In this document: positions 1-7,913 of the stretch, piece by piece | Numbering within the stretch: position 1 is the first letter of the stretch | Layout of the letters: each line of letters opens with the position of its first letter | Assembly (NCBI GenBank): GCA_947446025.1 | Contig: CANFEY010000037.1 | Span: forward strand, 1 to 47,097 | Source: Bryobacterales bacterium | GTDB lineage: Bacteria > Acidobacteriota > Terriglobia > Bryobacterales > Bryobacteraceae | DNA: 47,097 bases | Direction: 5' to 3' | Program-made: the position numbers and the translations under genes | The notes under the pieces: generated by a model | Databases searched by the model: none | The model's input: the letters and a program-made list of their open reading frames with translations, nothing else | Told to the model about the DNA's origin: nothing

Positions 1-180
1 CGGACAGGTTCGTCCGCAGGCCCCCTACTCCGCTGCCCCTTCCAAAGGAGGTCTGGATCAACAAACCACAAAGCTCAGACGAAAATACTCTCTAAACTCC
101 ATCCCGGAGTGTCTCAAAGTCGTTGACACGCACCGGCGGCGCAGTGTTTAGCGATCACTCCTGACAAAAATGCCTGCGGG
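1..180. other. Non-coding left edge
   Basis: I see no convincing gene here. An isolated Shine-Dalgarno-like AAAGGAGGT lies near position 45 but is not followed by a usable start codon at the right distance. The segment lies downstream of the minus-strand DUF2809 gene and may hold its 3' end signals, but I found no clear hairpin with a T-run. Confidence 0.4.
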
Positions 181-555
181 TTATTTCTTTGTGACGGGAG
201 CCAGCGAGTCCGCCAGATAAATGCAGCCGATGCCCCCTGCGTAGGCGAGGATGTCGAGGAGGCTGAACTGGGTGCCCATCAGGCGGGCGGCGAGCCGCAC
301 GACAAGGTGCCCGCTCGACAGAAGGCGGGCTGGGATCATGGTGAGTTGGAAAAGTTCGATGGCGACTGTGACGACCATCGCGGGAACCGCCACTGGTGCG
401 GTCCTCGAACGAAGGCGTAGAAGTGCGTAGACCATGGCGGCATAGAGGGCGTCGCCGAGATACTTGTCGAAAATCGCCAGACCGGTGTGTATAACGCGCG
501 AAAGGATGCCGAGCGCGATGATGGCGATGAGGTAGCGGGCCCAGCGCCAATCCAT
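181..555 (-). CDS. DUF2809-family small integral membrane protein
   Basis: A 124-residue hydrophobic protein with about four predicted membrane segments (roughly residues 5-25, 30-48, 52-75 and 98-118). The pattern, with the short D-K-Y-L-G-D-A-L-Y-A loop near residue 30 and the motif ELFQL around residue 68, fits the DUF2809 family of small membrane proteins, whose biochemical role is not known to me. The ATG at 553-555 directly follows the stop of the upstream DinB-like gene (stop at 556-558), so the two are probably co-transcribed. It ends in a short basic tail. The family assignment is from recalled sequence pattern, not from a search. Confidence 0.7.
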   Translation of the reverse strand: MDWRWARYLIAIIALGILSRVIHTGLAIFDKYLGDALYAAMVYALLRLRSRTAPVAVPAMVVTVAIELFQLTMIPARLLSSGHLVVRLAARLMGTQFSLLDILAYAGGIGCIYLADSLAPVTKK

Positions 556-989
556 TCAGGCCACGCCGAGTTGCGCCAGGTGATGCTGCAAGTGGACGAC
601 GTAATCGTCGGCCAGGAACGCCAAGGTGTGGTCCGCCTGCGATCGGTGCCAGACGTGTCCCGCGCAGGCCGGATCTATATTGTGGTGGATGACCGCCGCT
701 AGATGCAGGTTGTAGGACGTCCACGGCGTCACGAGATCCGTCCAGTTGCTTTGTTGATAGGCGTAGGCCTGAACCCAAGCATCCTGGTCATAACCGGGAA
801 GTGTCAGCTCGGGTGCCAGTTGTCGCCGGATGAAGCGCTGATGGTTGTTTGCCGCGGAATCGATAAGGTGGCCCAGGTTTCTTTTCTCGACCACTTGCCA
901 GACGCGGGTTTCGCCCCGGCATCCTCAGGACTTATGGTGCGCAGTTTTGGGAGCGCTTGGTTCACCACCTGTGTCAGTGTCGTTTGCAT
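556..989 (-). pseudogene. DinB/YfiT-like metalloprotein, frameshifted
   Basis: Two overlapping reading frames together make one DinB-superfamily protein of about 144 residues, a four-helix metal-binding fold often linked to thiol transfer. The N-terminal frame (from ATG at 987-989) ends its homology at G-K-W-S-R-K-E; the other frame resumes at N-L-G-H-L-I-D-S-A-A-N-N-H. The join falls in an A-rich run at about 878-886, where one extra A would restore a single frame. Putative metal-ligand histidines remain (GHLIDSA, the HH pair of VIHHN, and the C-terminal HLQHHL). The gene abuts DUF2809 downstream and starts 10 bp after the stop of a flippase remnant. It may be a true pseudogene or a single-base assembly error. 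Confidence 0.7.
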
Positions 990-998
990 CGCCCTATT

Positions 999-1195
999 TT
1001 AGCTGGATGCGTCCTGCGCCGCCTTGGTGAGTTCGCTGATTTTGGTGCTGGTGACGGCGACGCCTACGGCTCCTACGATCAGGATTGGAATTTGATGACC
1101 GCCCACAGCACCAGCGAGAACCGGGCGGCTTCGTCGGAGGGGATGGCGAAGCCTAGCTCCAGGAATTCGCGCGTCAGGGCGTGGACGATACCATG
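999..1195 (-). pseudogene. 3' remnant of a second flippase-like gene
   Basis: This stretch is a diverged copy of the last ~190 bp of the intact gene at 1739-2701, including the stop codon position (TAA at 999-1001 versus the stop at 1739). The decoded tail, I-S-E-L-T-K-A-A-Q-D-A-S-S, parallels I-S-E-L-T-K-A-A-K-D-A-G-N of the intact gene. A one-base deletion near 1092 breaks the frame, and similarity fades upstream of about 1195. It is therefore a decayed tandem paralogue, keeping only the C-terminal end. No start or signal remains, so it should not make protein. Confidence 0.75.
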
Positions 1196-1738
1196 GACAC
1201 CCCGACCGCCCCCGGCATTCTTATCGTCCGCGAAAGCCCGCGTCGCTCGAGCGAGAGTTAGCGAGTAGCATCAGGTGATGAGTGTTTTTGCTGATAGGCT
1301 CGTCCGCGAGGTGGAAGCTTTGGGTCACCGGTGCGTGTGAATTGATCTTCCGGCGGATCAGCCAGAACTGAATGCGGTTGGGGTATGCCAGCTGCATGGG
1401 GCTGGGTCTAGAGAAGCTTGCCGGATCCATCGTTGTCGCACATTCCGTCAGCGGACTGTTCTTGATGTCCGGTCGGCGTACATCTCGTGCCGCCAGGATC
1501 GAACCATCAACTCCGATTGGTGGGAGGCTGCGGGAGTTGAGCGGCTCCACGTCGGACCCATCGGCATTGACGCCGGTCATTTCCCGCAAGTCTCGAAAGC
1601 GCCGCTATTGGCAGCCCTGCCGGACTCGCTCGCCGGTTCCTGGCGGCAACATAGTGCTCGGTAGGTTCAGGGCCGACGAGTACCGGCCAGCAATTCGGGA
1701 GTTGAGTATTCTGTCCCCGCTTCAAGTTCCACTTCAAG
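1196..1738. other. Unassigned stretch between flippase copy and gene
   Basis: About 540 bases with no gene I can support. Two minus-strand open frames exist (1221-1589 and 1507-1737), but they overlap in different frames, have no recognisable motifs, and read like low-quality coding sequence rich in R, S and P. The segment sits between the decayed flippase copy and the intact one, so it may be debris of the duplicated unit or of another lost gene. I could not match it to any family. Confidence 0.4.
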
Positions 1739-2701
1739 TTAGTTGCCGGCGTCTTTCGCCGCCTTGGTGAGTTCGCTGATCTTGGTGCCGGTGACGGCGA
1801 CGCCTAAGGCTCCGGCGATCAGGATTGGAATTTTGATGACCGCCCAGAGCACCAGGGAGAAGCGGGCGGCTTCGTCGGCGGGGATGGCGAAGCCTAGCTC
1901 CAGGAATTCGCGGGTCAGGACTTGGAATAGTCCTAACGTCGCGGGGCCCTGGGGGATGACGGCGGCCAGGCGGATCAGCATCATCAAGGCCAGCGCGGCT
2001 CCGAAGCTCAGGTGGAAGTTGTACTCCTGGAACATCACGTACACCGGGACCACTTGCAGCAGCAGGTAGGGGACGGTCATCAGCAAGGCCGCCCACAGAT
2101 ACCAGGAATGGCCGATCAGGGCGAGGTCTTCTTGCAGGATGAACCAGCGCTTGCGCCAGCCGGATTGCGGCATGCGCTCGTGCTTCAGGCGGGGGCGGAA
2201 GAGGGCGAGGCCGAGCACTACGACTCCGGCCAGGACCACGGCGCCCAGGGTGTCTGCGGCTAGCTCGATCTTCCGGGGCACTTGGATGGCTCGGAGCGCG
2301 TATTGGATTCCGGCCCACATCAGAATACCGTCGAAGAGGCGCTCGATCAGCACGCTGGCGATGGAGACGGAGAACGGCAGCTTGGTCCAGCGGCTCACCA
2401 GGTAGCAGCGGATGACCTCGCCGGCGCGGATGGGGAAGAGTTCGCTGGCGAATAGGCCGACGAAGACGGCTCGGGTGCCCGCCAACGTGCGGAGCTTGGT
2501 TACAGGAGCCAGAATCAGCGTCCAGCGGAAGCCTTGCACGAAGTACACGGTGAGCATGGACAGCACGCCCAGGCCGATCCAGCCGGGGTGCAGAGCGCGG
2601 ATATCGGAGAGCAGTCTGCCGAGTTGCGCATCGCGCAGCGTCCACACCAGGCTCGCCAGGGAAGCTACATATGTAAGAACCAGGACGGCAATTCGCGTCA
2701 A
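1739..2701 (-). CDS. Flippase-like membrane protein (LPG synthase TM-region family)
   Basis: A 320-residue multipass inner-membrane protein of the lysylphosphatidylglycerol-synthase transmembrane-region / UPF0104 family. Visible family features are the N-terminal hydrophobic pair of helices, the G-F-R-W-T segment near residue 58, the F-A-S-E-L-F-P-I-R-A-G-E-V-I-R run around residues 84-98, and the conserved I-P-Q-G-P-A-T-L-G-L-F motif near residue 250. Members are thought to move or bind polyprenyl- or phospholipid-linked substrates; the substrate here is unknown. The start is TTG at 2699-2701, since no ATG or GTG lies in a sensible place. A decayed copy of its 3' end lies at 999-1195. It is divergent from the RsbW-like gene. 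Confidence 0.8.
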   Translation of the reverse strand: MTRIAVLVLTYVASLASLVWTLRDAQLGRLLSDIRALHPGWIGLGVLSMLTVYFVQGFRWTLILAPVTKLRTLAGTRAVFVGLFASELFPIRAGEVIRCYLVSRWTKLPFSVSIASVLIERLFDGILMWAGIQYALRAIQVPRKIELAADTLGAVVLAGVVVLGLALFRPRLKHERMPQSGWRKRWFILQEDLALIGHSWYLWAALLMTVPYLLLQVVPVYVMFQEYNFHLSFGAALALMMLIRLAAVIPQGPATLGLFQVLTREFLELGFAIPADEAARFSLVLWAVIKIPILIAGALGVAVTGTKISELTKAAKDAGN

Positions 2702-2727
2702 GTCCTATACTACCTCGCCTGACCCAG

Positions 2728-2759
2728 CGCTTGACATGGAAAGCGCCGCTAGTTTACCG
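2728..2759 (+). promoter_or_regulatory. Possible promoter with inverted repeat, upstream of rsbW-like gene
   Basis: A perfect -35 hexamer TTGACA lies at 2731-2736. A 16-17 base spacer leads to a weak -10 (TTTACC/TTACCG at 2753-2759). The inverted repeat GCGCTT-N7-AAGCGC (2728-2746) overlaps the -35 box and could be an operator. The -10 is poor, so this is tentative. Confidence 0.35.
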
Positions 2760-2795
2760 TAACGGTTCGGCTAAACTCGCGGGGAATGCGCCTGC

Positions 2796-3245
2796 GTGGA
2801 GCAATTGGTGGCGGACAAACAAAGCCCAGCGGAGGTGAGGGAACTACTCGAGTCCACTCTTGAGAGTGTGGATCATGCCGAGGAACTCGTCATGCGCACG
2901 GCTCGGGAAATGGGCTTCGATGAGGACCAGCAGCATGAGATCGGCATCTCTCTGCGGGAGTGCATGGTCAATGCGGTGGTGCATGGGAATCGCTACAGCT
3001 CCAAGAAGAAGGTACACTTTTTCGTGGCGCACACGCCGGAGCGGTTGGAGATCGTGATTGGGGATGAGGGCGAGGGCTTCGACAAGTCCAAGCTGCCCGA
3101 TCCGCTGGCTGAGGAGAACTTGCTGCGCCAATCCGGGCGCGGGGTTCTGATGATGCAAGCGTTCATGGATGAGTTTGAGGTGGGCCGGCGCGACCCGTCG
3201 GGCACTGAAGTTAGAATGGTGAAGTACAAAGCTGCGGCTGGCTAA
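2796..3245 (+). CDS. RsbW-like anti-sigma factor / GHKL ATP-binding protein
   Basis: A 149-residue stand-alone GHKL ATPase of the RsbW/SpoIIAB type. The N box is seen as E-C-M-V-N-A-V-V-H-G-N (residues 55-65, Asn59), the G1 box as D-E-G-E-G-F-D (90-96) and the G2 box as G-R-G-V-L-M-M (114-120). Such proteins bind a sigma factor or other target and phosphorylate a STAS antagonist. The STAS gene follows 26 bp downstream, which is the expected partner. The start is GTG at 2796 with GGGGA about 10 bases upstream. No sigma-B-like factor is adjacent, so the target is unknown; partner switching could instead act on the response regulator pathway downstream. Confidence 0.88.
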   Translation: MEQLVADKQSPAEVRELLESTLESVDHAEELVMRTAREMGFDEDQQHEIGISLRECMVNAVVHGNRYSSKKKVHFFVAHTPERLEIVIGDEGEGFDKSKLPDPLAEENLLRQSGRGVLMMQAFMDEFEVGRRDPSGTEVRMVKYKAAAG

Positions 3246-3271
3246 AAGCTGATGGATGAAGGAGGCGTACT

Positions 3272-3616
3272 GTGAGTGTAAAACTGACCACCCGCCAAGT
3301 GGGCGACGTTACGGTAGTTGATGCAGTGGGACGGATCACGTTGGGCGACGGAGCCACGACGTTCCGCGACACGGTTCGGGATTTGGCCAACGGCGGCAAC
3401 AAGAAGCTGCTGCTCAATTTGGCTGAGGTGAGCTATATCGATAGCTCCGGGATCGGCGAGATGGTGTCGGGCTTCACCACCATCACCAATCAGGGCGGCC
3501 AAGTGAAGCTGCTCAACCTGACCAAGCGGGTCAAGGATCTGTTGCAAATCACCAAGCTGTACACGGTCTTTGAGGTCTTCGACGACGAAGCCCACGGGGT
3601 GCGCAGCTTTACGTAG
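3272..3616 (+). CDS. STAS-domain anti-sigma factor antagonist
   Basis: A 114-residue single STAS domain of the SpoIIAA/RsbV type. The phosphorylation loop reads Y-I-D-S-S-G-I-G-E-M (residues 55-64); Ser58 is the expected site for the neighbouring kinase. The domain fills the whole chain and is of usual length. The GTG start at 3272 is fixed by a strong Shine-Dalgarno AAGGAGG at 3259-3265, six bases upstream. Unphosphorylated antagonist would bind the RsbW-like protein and free its target. A strong hairpin follows the gene, so the kinase and antagonist form a two-gene unit. Confidence 0.9.
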   Translation: MSVKLTTRQVGDVTVVDAVGRITLGDGATTFRDTVRDLANGGNKKLLLNLAEVSYIDSSGIGEMVSGFTTITNQGGQVKLLNLTKRVKDLLQITKLYTVFEVFDDEAHGVRSFT

Positions 3617-3623
3617 GACTAGG

Positions 3624-3655
3624 TTGTGGGGCGGCCTAAGTGGTCCGCCCCACAA
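3624..3655 (+). terminator. Strong hairpin after the STAS gene
   Basis: A perfect 11-bp inverted repeat, TTGTGGGGCGG (3624-3634) and CCGCCCCACAA (3645-3655), with a 10-base loop, lies eight bases after the STAS stop codon. There is no T-run after it, so it may be a factor-assisted terminator or an mRNA 3' stabiliser. Confidence 0.55.
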
Positions 3656-3766
3656 ATAATCAGAGAATTCCCGCCCCCTAGGCTCACTCTACAGTGGGAG
3701 GAGTTACGGCGTTAAGGTTTTGGCCTTAGGCGAAAACTGGTACTCCGGCTCATCCGGTACCCACTT

Positions 3767-4429
3767 ATGGTCCCCATCCGAGAGCCTAAAATTTATTCCG
3801 TACTACTCGCCGACGATCTGACGCTGGTCAGGGAGGGTTTAGCCGCGCTGTGCAATGCGACGCTGAACTACCGCATCGTGGGTCAATTTTCCGAAGGAGC
3901 CGCGGCACTGCGGGCGATCGAGGAGACGCAACCGGATCTGGCTGTGCTGGACCTCAATCTGACGGACCTGTTTACGCTGGAGATCGTCAAGCGGGTGCAT
4001 GCGGCTAAGCTGAAGACCAAGATTCTGGTACTTTCGACACGCCGGGACCGGAAAACGGTGGTCGAGGCGCTGCGCTGCGGCGTGGCCGGGTTCCTGCTCA
4101 AGTCAGCCCCGTCTTCGCAGATGCTGGAGGCCTTCGAGCAAGTGCTGGACGGCAGCGTCTATGTCTCACCGCAGCTGGAACTTAGCAAGATTTTCACCTC
4201 CAATCCCAAGAACTCGCCGGAAGACCCCATCGACGGGCTGAGCGCTCGCGAGTATCAGGTTTTCTCGTTCCTGGTGGAGGGCGTACGGGCCAAGGAGATC
4301 GCGGCGCGTCTGGAATTGAGCCCGAAAACCGTCGATACGTACCGGGCGAGTTTGATGCGGAAGCTCGACATTCACGACGTGGCCGGGCTGGTCAAGTTCG
4401 CCATTCAGCGGGATTTAACTTCGCATTGA
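3767..4429 (+). CDS. NarL/FixJ-type response regulator with LuxR HTH
   Basis: A 220-residue two-domain regulator. The receiver (about residues 9-130) has acidic residues Asp16-Asp17, phosphoacceptor Asp62 (V-L-D-L-N-L), switch Ser90 and conserved Lys112 (F-L-L-K-S-A). The C-terminal LuxR/GerE helix-turn-helix (about 155-216) reads G-L-S-A-R-E-Y-Q-V-F and later A-A-R-L-E-L-S-P-K-T-V-D-T-Y. It should be a phosphorylation-controlled DNA-binding activator. No histidine kinase is adjacent, so it is an orphan within this window. It overlaps the 5' extension of the Uma2 frame by a few bases, but the Uma2 start I prefer lies 29 bases downstream. No good Shine-Dalgarno precedes the ATG at 3767. Confidence 0.9.
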   Translation: MVPIREPKIYSVLLADDLTLVREGLAALCNATLNYRIVGQFSEGAAALRAIEETQPDLAVLDLNLTDLFTLEIVKRVHAAKLKTKILVLSTRRDRKTVVEALRCGVAGFLLKSAPSSQMLEAFEQVLDGSVYVSPQLELSKIFTSNPKNSPEDPIDGLSAREYQVFSFLVEGVRAKEIAARLELSPKTVDTYRASLMRKLDIHDVAGLVKFAIQRDLTSH

Positions 4430-4458
4430 GCGGTGCTACTCTGAGGTGGGAAACTCCC

Positions 4459-5010
4459 ATGGCTACGGCAACACACATTCTCACCTACGAAGAGTGGCTC
4501 CTTTTACCGACCGTCGAGGACGGCACGGATGAAGTTGTGAATGGAGTGCTCCGTTTCATGCCGCCAACCCACTATCCGCACGCAGAAGTCATAGAGCATC
4601 TCATCGCAGCCATGCTTCCGCAGATTGACAGGAAGCGGACACGACTAATGGGCTCCAACCTGGGCCTGATGATCAGCCGCGAGCCGTTGACCTGCCGTTC
4701 GCCGGATCTGATCCTCTTCTGGCGCGACCGGATGGAGATCCGCGACGGTTTGTACTACTCGCCGCCGGGCTTGGTGGTCGAGATTATCTCCCCCCCCAAG
4801 AATCGCCAGCGCAAGGAAGGGAAGCTGGCCGACTATGCCCGCATCGGGGTGCCCGAGGTGTGGCTATGTGATCCGCCGAAGAAGACGCTGGAAGTACGGC
4901 GGCTCAATGAGGGCCACATGGACGCGGTGTGCGTGTTGACGGAGGGGATCGTCGAACCGCAAGAATTCCCCGGGGTAGGCGTTTCTGTAGCGGAAATCTG
5001 GCCGGAGTAG
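4459..5010 (+). CDS. Uma2-family (DUF820) restriction-endonuclease-like protein
   Basis: A 183-residue protein of the Uma2/DUF820 family, which has a PD-(D/E)xK nuclease fold and is abundant in cyanobacteria and acidobacteria; its biological role is unsettled. Family features are the N-terminal T-Y-E-E-W-L-L-L-P, the R-S-P-D-L-I-L-F-W strand, the V-V-E-I-I-S-P strand with catalytic-type acidic residues, the downstream lysine in K-L-A-D-Y-A-R-I-G-V, and P-E-V-W-L-C-D-P. I chose the ATG at 4459 because GAGGTGGG lies eight bases upstream and the family normally begins near this point. An upstream TTG at 4426 is possible but poor. It is not evidently part of a restriction system here. Confidence 0.82.
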   Translation: MATATHILTYEEWLLLPTVEDGTDEVVNGVLRFMPPTHYPHAEVIEHLIAAMLPQIDRKRTRLMGSNLGLMISREPLTCRSPDLILFWRDRMEIRDGLYYSPPGLVVEIISPPKNRQRKEGKLADYARIGVPEVWLCDPPKKTLEVRRLNEGHMDAVCVLTEGIVEPQEFPGVGVSVAEIWPE

Positions 5011-5014
5011 GCGC

Positions 5015-5027
5015 TATAATAGGGGGG
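5015..5027 (+). promoter_or_regulatory. Perfect -10 box and G-rich RBS before ispH
   Basis: TATAAT at 5015-5020 is followed by AGGGGGG, five bases before the ispH ATG at 5032. No good -35 box is visible at 16-18 bases spacing. If the hexamer is used, transcription would begin within a few bases of the ATG and would cut into the ribosome site, so the promoter call is tentative; the ribosome site is more secure. Confidence 0.35.
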
Positions 5028-5031
5028 TACC

Positions 5032-6009
5032 ATGCCCACCTCCGCCGGCCCCAACAAGAAAGTTATTCTGCTTCGCCCGCGCGGATTTTGCGCTGGCGTG
5101 GTGCGCGCTATTGACGTTGTCAAGATCGCGCTAAGTGCTTATGGAGCACCGATTTACGTTCGCAGGGAAATCGTTCACAACCGGCACGTGGTGGAAGAGC
5201 TGCGCGCGGCCGGGGCGATCTTTGTTGAGGAATTGACGGAGGTCCCGGAGGGCGAACGGGCGATCTTCAGCGCGCACGGCGTTGCTCCGTCTGTCCGGGA
5301 AGAGGCCAAGGCGCGGAAGCTGCGGGTCATCGACGCTACCTGCCCGCTGGTCACCAAAGTCCACCTGGAAGCCAAAAAGTTCGCCAAGCAAGGCTACACC
5401 ATCGTCCTGATCGGGCACAAGGACCACGACGAAGTCATCGGCACACTGGGTGAAGCGCCCGAAGCCACGGCGCTGGTATCCACCGTGGAAGACGTAGAGA
5501 CGCTGGTGGTCAAGGACCCCGAACGCGTCGGGTTCATCACGCAGACCACGCTGAGCCTGGACGAAACGCGCGACATCGTGGCGCGGCTGAAAGAAAAGTT
5601 CCCTAAGATTGAAGGCCCCGCGGCACAGGACATTTGCTACGCCACGGAAAACCGGCAGGTGGCGGTGAAGGCCGTAGCGCCGCTGTGCGAAGCTCTGCTG
5701 GTGGTGGGTTCGCAGAACAGCTCCAATTCACGGCGGCTGGTGGAAGTGTGCGAACAGCTCGGCGTGCCTTCGTATTTGATCGACGACCTGAGCGAAGTGA
5801 AAGCCGAATGGCTGGCCGGCATCAACACGGTTGCCGTGACGGCGGGCGCGTCGGCACCGGAGAATCTGGTGGAAGCGCTGGTGGATTCCTTGCGGGAACG
5901 CGGTTACACTACCCTCGAAGAAATGGAAGTAAAGGAAGAAGACGTGCGCTTCAACTTGCCGGCGGAGTTGGTGCGCGTGAGCGCATCGCCGCAAGCTGCC
6001 CGCGTATGA
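5032..6009 (+). CDS. ispH: 4-hydroxy-3-methylbut-2-enyl diphosphate reductase
   Basis: IspH (LytB) is the last enzyme of the MEP isoprenoid pathway. It reduces HMBPP to IPP and DMAPP with an iron-sulfur cluster. All three cluster cysteines are present: Cys20 (R-G-F-C-A-G), Cys104 (D-A-T-C-P-L-V) and Cys202 (D-I-C-Y-A-T). The substrate-site histidines and glutamate are seen in G-H-K-D-H-D-E-V (128-135), along with T-Q-T-T-L-S (170-175) and S-Q-N-S-S-N-S (227-233). The 325-residue length is normal. It is the first gene of the hopanoid operon, and its stop overlaps the shc start (ATGA), so isoprenoid precursor supply is directly tied to hopanoid synthesis. Confidence 0.97.
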   Translation: MPTSAGPNKKVILLRPRGFCAGVVRAIDVVKIALSAYGAPIYVRREIVHNRHVVEELRAAGAIFVEELTEVPEGERAIFSAHGVAPSVREEAKARKLRVIDATCPLVTKVHLEAKKFAKQGYTIVLIGHKDHDEVIGTLGEAPEATALVSTVEDVETLVVKDPERVGFITQTTLSLDETRDIVARLKEKFPKIEGPAAQDICYATENRQVAVKAVAPLCEALLVVGSQNSSNSRRLVEVCEQLGVPSYLIDDLSEVKAEWLAGINTVAVTAGASAPENLVEALVDSLRERGYTTLEEMEVKEEDVRFNLPAELVRVSASPQAARV

Positions 6010-7913
6010 GTCCTCGCCTCCAAGTCGAAGACGCACTCCTGACCGCCGCTTCACGGGCGTTGGGGCGGGCATCCGACTACCTGTTGAGCCTGCGCTCAGC
6101 GGAAGGCTACTGGTGGGGCGACCTAACAGCGGATACAACGCTGGAATCCGACTTCATTTTGCTGGAATTGTGGCGGCACGCGCCGCCGAAGTCCGGGCCG
6201 TGGAATCCGCCCTCGCGCGCGCTCATCGATAAGGCCGCACGGTCCATTTTGGCGCGCCAGAATGCGGACGGCGGGTTCAGCATCTACGAAAAAGGTCCGA
6301 GTGAAATCAGCGCCAGCGTAAAGGCGTATGTAGCGCTGAAGCTGGCGGGCGTGACGGGTGAGCAGGTGACTCGGCTACGGGAGTGCATCCTGGCGATGGG
6401 CGGGATTCAGGCCGCCAATAGCTACGTCAAGATCAACCTCAGTCTGTTCGGATTGTATCCGCGCGAGCACACGCCATCGGTTCCGCCGGAAGGGCTGTTG
6501 CTGGGCAAGCTGATTTACGAGATGTCTTCGTGGTCGCGGGCGATCGTGATTCCGCTGTCTATCCTGCACGCCGCCAATCCCCAGCGGCTAGTACCAGAAG
6601 GCTTCAGCATCCAGGAATTGTTCGCGCCGGGCAGCATGGCGTTCCCCAATGACGAAGGTTTCTGGAGCTGGCGCAACTTTTTCCTCAAGACCGACAAGCT
6701 GGGCAAATTCTGGGAACGGCACGGTTCGCGCAGCGTGCGCACGCAAGCCATCCGCCGCGCCGAGCAGTGGATGCTGGAGCGCACCAAGCACTCCGACGGG
6801 CTGGCCGCGATTTATCCGTCCATGATGTACGTGGTCATGGCGCTGGATGTGTTGGGGTACCCGCCGGACCACCCGGATATGCTGGAAGCCACCAACCAGT
6901 TCATGCGGTTGATGGTGGACCGCGATTCGAAGTTTTTCTTCCAGCCGTGTTTTTCGCCTGTGTGGGATACGGGCATCGCGGCGCACGCGCTGGGCGAAGC
7001 GGGAGCCGCTGCAAACCTGCGGCAAACAGCCGATTGGCTGCTGACCAAGGAAGTCCGGCGGAAGGGCGATTGGAGCAGCAAGCGGCCTGATGTAGAACCC
7101 TCCGGCTGGTATTTCGAATTCGCCAACGAGTTTTACCCGGACATCGACGACACGGCGCAGGTGCTGCTTGGCTTGTCGTTCGCGAAGGCCACGGACGCGG
7201 CGGCGCAGAAGGCCTGCATGGATCGCGCGGTGGCGTGGCTGCTTGCGATGCAGGGCTCGGATGGCGGCTGGGCTGCGTTCGATGTGGACAACAACTGGGA
7301 TTTCCTGAGCGCGGTTCCCTTCGCGGACCACAACGCGATGCTGGACCCGACGTGTCCTGACATCACCGGCCGCGTGCTGGAAGCGCTGGCGGCGGGCGGC
7401 GTGCCGAATTCGCACCCGGCAGTGAAGCGCGGCGTCGAATTCCTGCGCAAGTCGGTGGAGAAGGACGGCAGCTGGTACGGGCGCTGGGGCGTAGCGTACA
7501 TCTACGGCACGTATCTGGCACTGCGCGGCCTGCGGGCGTCGGGCGAGGATGATCGCGAGGCGCACGTGTTGCGCGCGGGCGAATGGCTACGCGCGATTCA
7601 GAACGCCGACGGAGGCTGGGGTGAGAGCTGTGAAAGCTACAAGAACAACACCTACACGCCGGACCATTCCACGCCTTCGCAGACTGCGTGGGCAGTGCTG
7701 GGCTTGATCGCCGGCGGCGATACAACGTCAAGCAGCCTGCACAAGGGCATCGAGTATTTGGTGAACACGCAGCGCGCCGACGGTGGCTGGGATGAAGACC
7801 TTTCCACCGGCACCGGCTTCCCGCAAGTGTTCTACTTGCAGTATCACCTCTACCGGAATTCGTTCCCGGTGCTGGCGCTGGCCACGTATCGGAAGACAAA
7901 GGGAGCGCAATGA
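6006..7913 (+). CDS. shc: Squalene-hopene cyclase
   Basis: Membrane-associated class II triterpene cyclase, 635 residues, which folds squalene into hopene or hopanol. The acid motif D-x-D-D is seen as D-I-D-D at residues 379-382, close to its place in characterised cyclases. Several QW repeats are visible, including Q-N-A-D-G-G-F (N-terminal), Q-G-S-D-G-G-W, Q-N-A-D-G-G-W and Q-R-A-D-G-G-W. The ATG at 6006 overlaps the ispH stop; the frame is open further upstream inside ispH, but that extension is only the shadow of ispH. It overlaps hpnH by four bases. Confidence 0.97.
   Translation: MSPRLQVEDALLTAASRALGRASDYLLSLRSAEGYWWGDLTADTTLESDFILLELWRHAPPKSGPWNPPSRALIDKAARSILARQNADGGFSIYEKGPSEISASVKAYVALKLAGVTGEQVTRLRECILAMGGIQAANSYVKINLSLFGLYPREHTPSVPPEGLLLGKLIYEMSSWSRAIVIPLSILHAANPQRLVPEGFSIQELFAPGSMAFPNDEGFWSWRNFFLKTDKLGKFWERHGSRSVRTQAIRRAEQWMLERTKHSDGLAAIYPSMMYVVMALDVLGYPPDHPDMLEATNQFMRLMVDRDSKFFFQPCFSPVWDTGIAAHALGEAGAAANLRQTADWLLTKEVRRKGDWSSKRPDVEPSGWYFEFANEFYPDIDDTAQVLLGLSFAKATDAAAQKACMDRAVAWLLAMQGSDGGWAAFDVDNNWDFLSAVPFADHNAMLDPTCPDITGRVLEALAAGGVPNSHPAVKRGVEFLRKSVEKDGSWYGRWGVAYIYGTYLALRGLRASGEDDREAHVLRAGEWLRAIQNADGGWGESCESYKNNTYTPDHSTPSQTAWAVLGLIAGGDTTSSSLHKGIEYLVNTQRADGGWDEDLSTGTGFPQVFYLQYHLYRNSFPVLALATYRKTKGAQ

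Noticed and set aside
5634-6005. Open frame extending shc about 120 codons upstream
   Set aside because: It lies inside ispH in another frame; the shc family begins at the ATG at 6006, which overlaps the ispH stop.
6588-7565. Long minus-strand open frame across shc
   Set aside because: Shadow of shc; arginine/histidine-rich with no motif.
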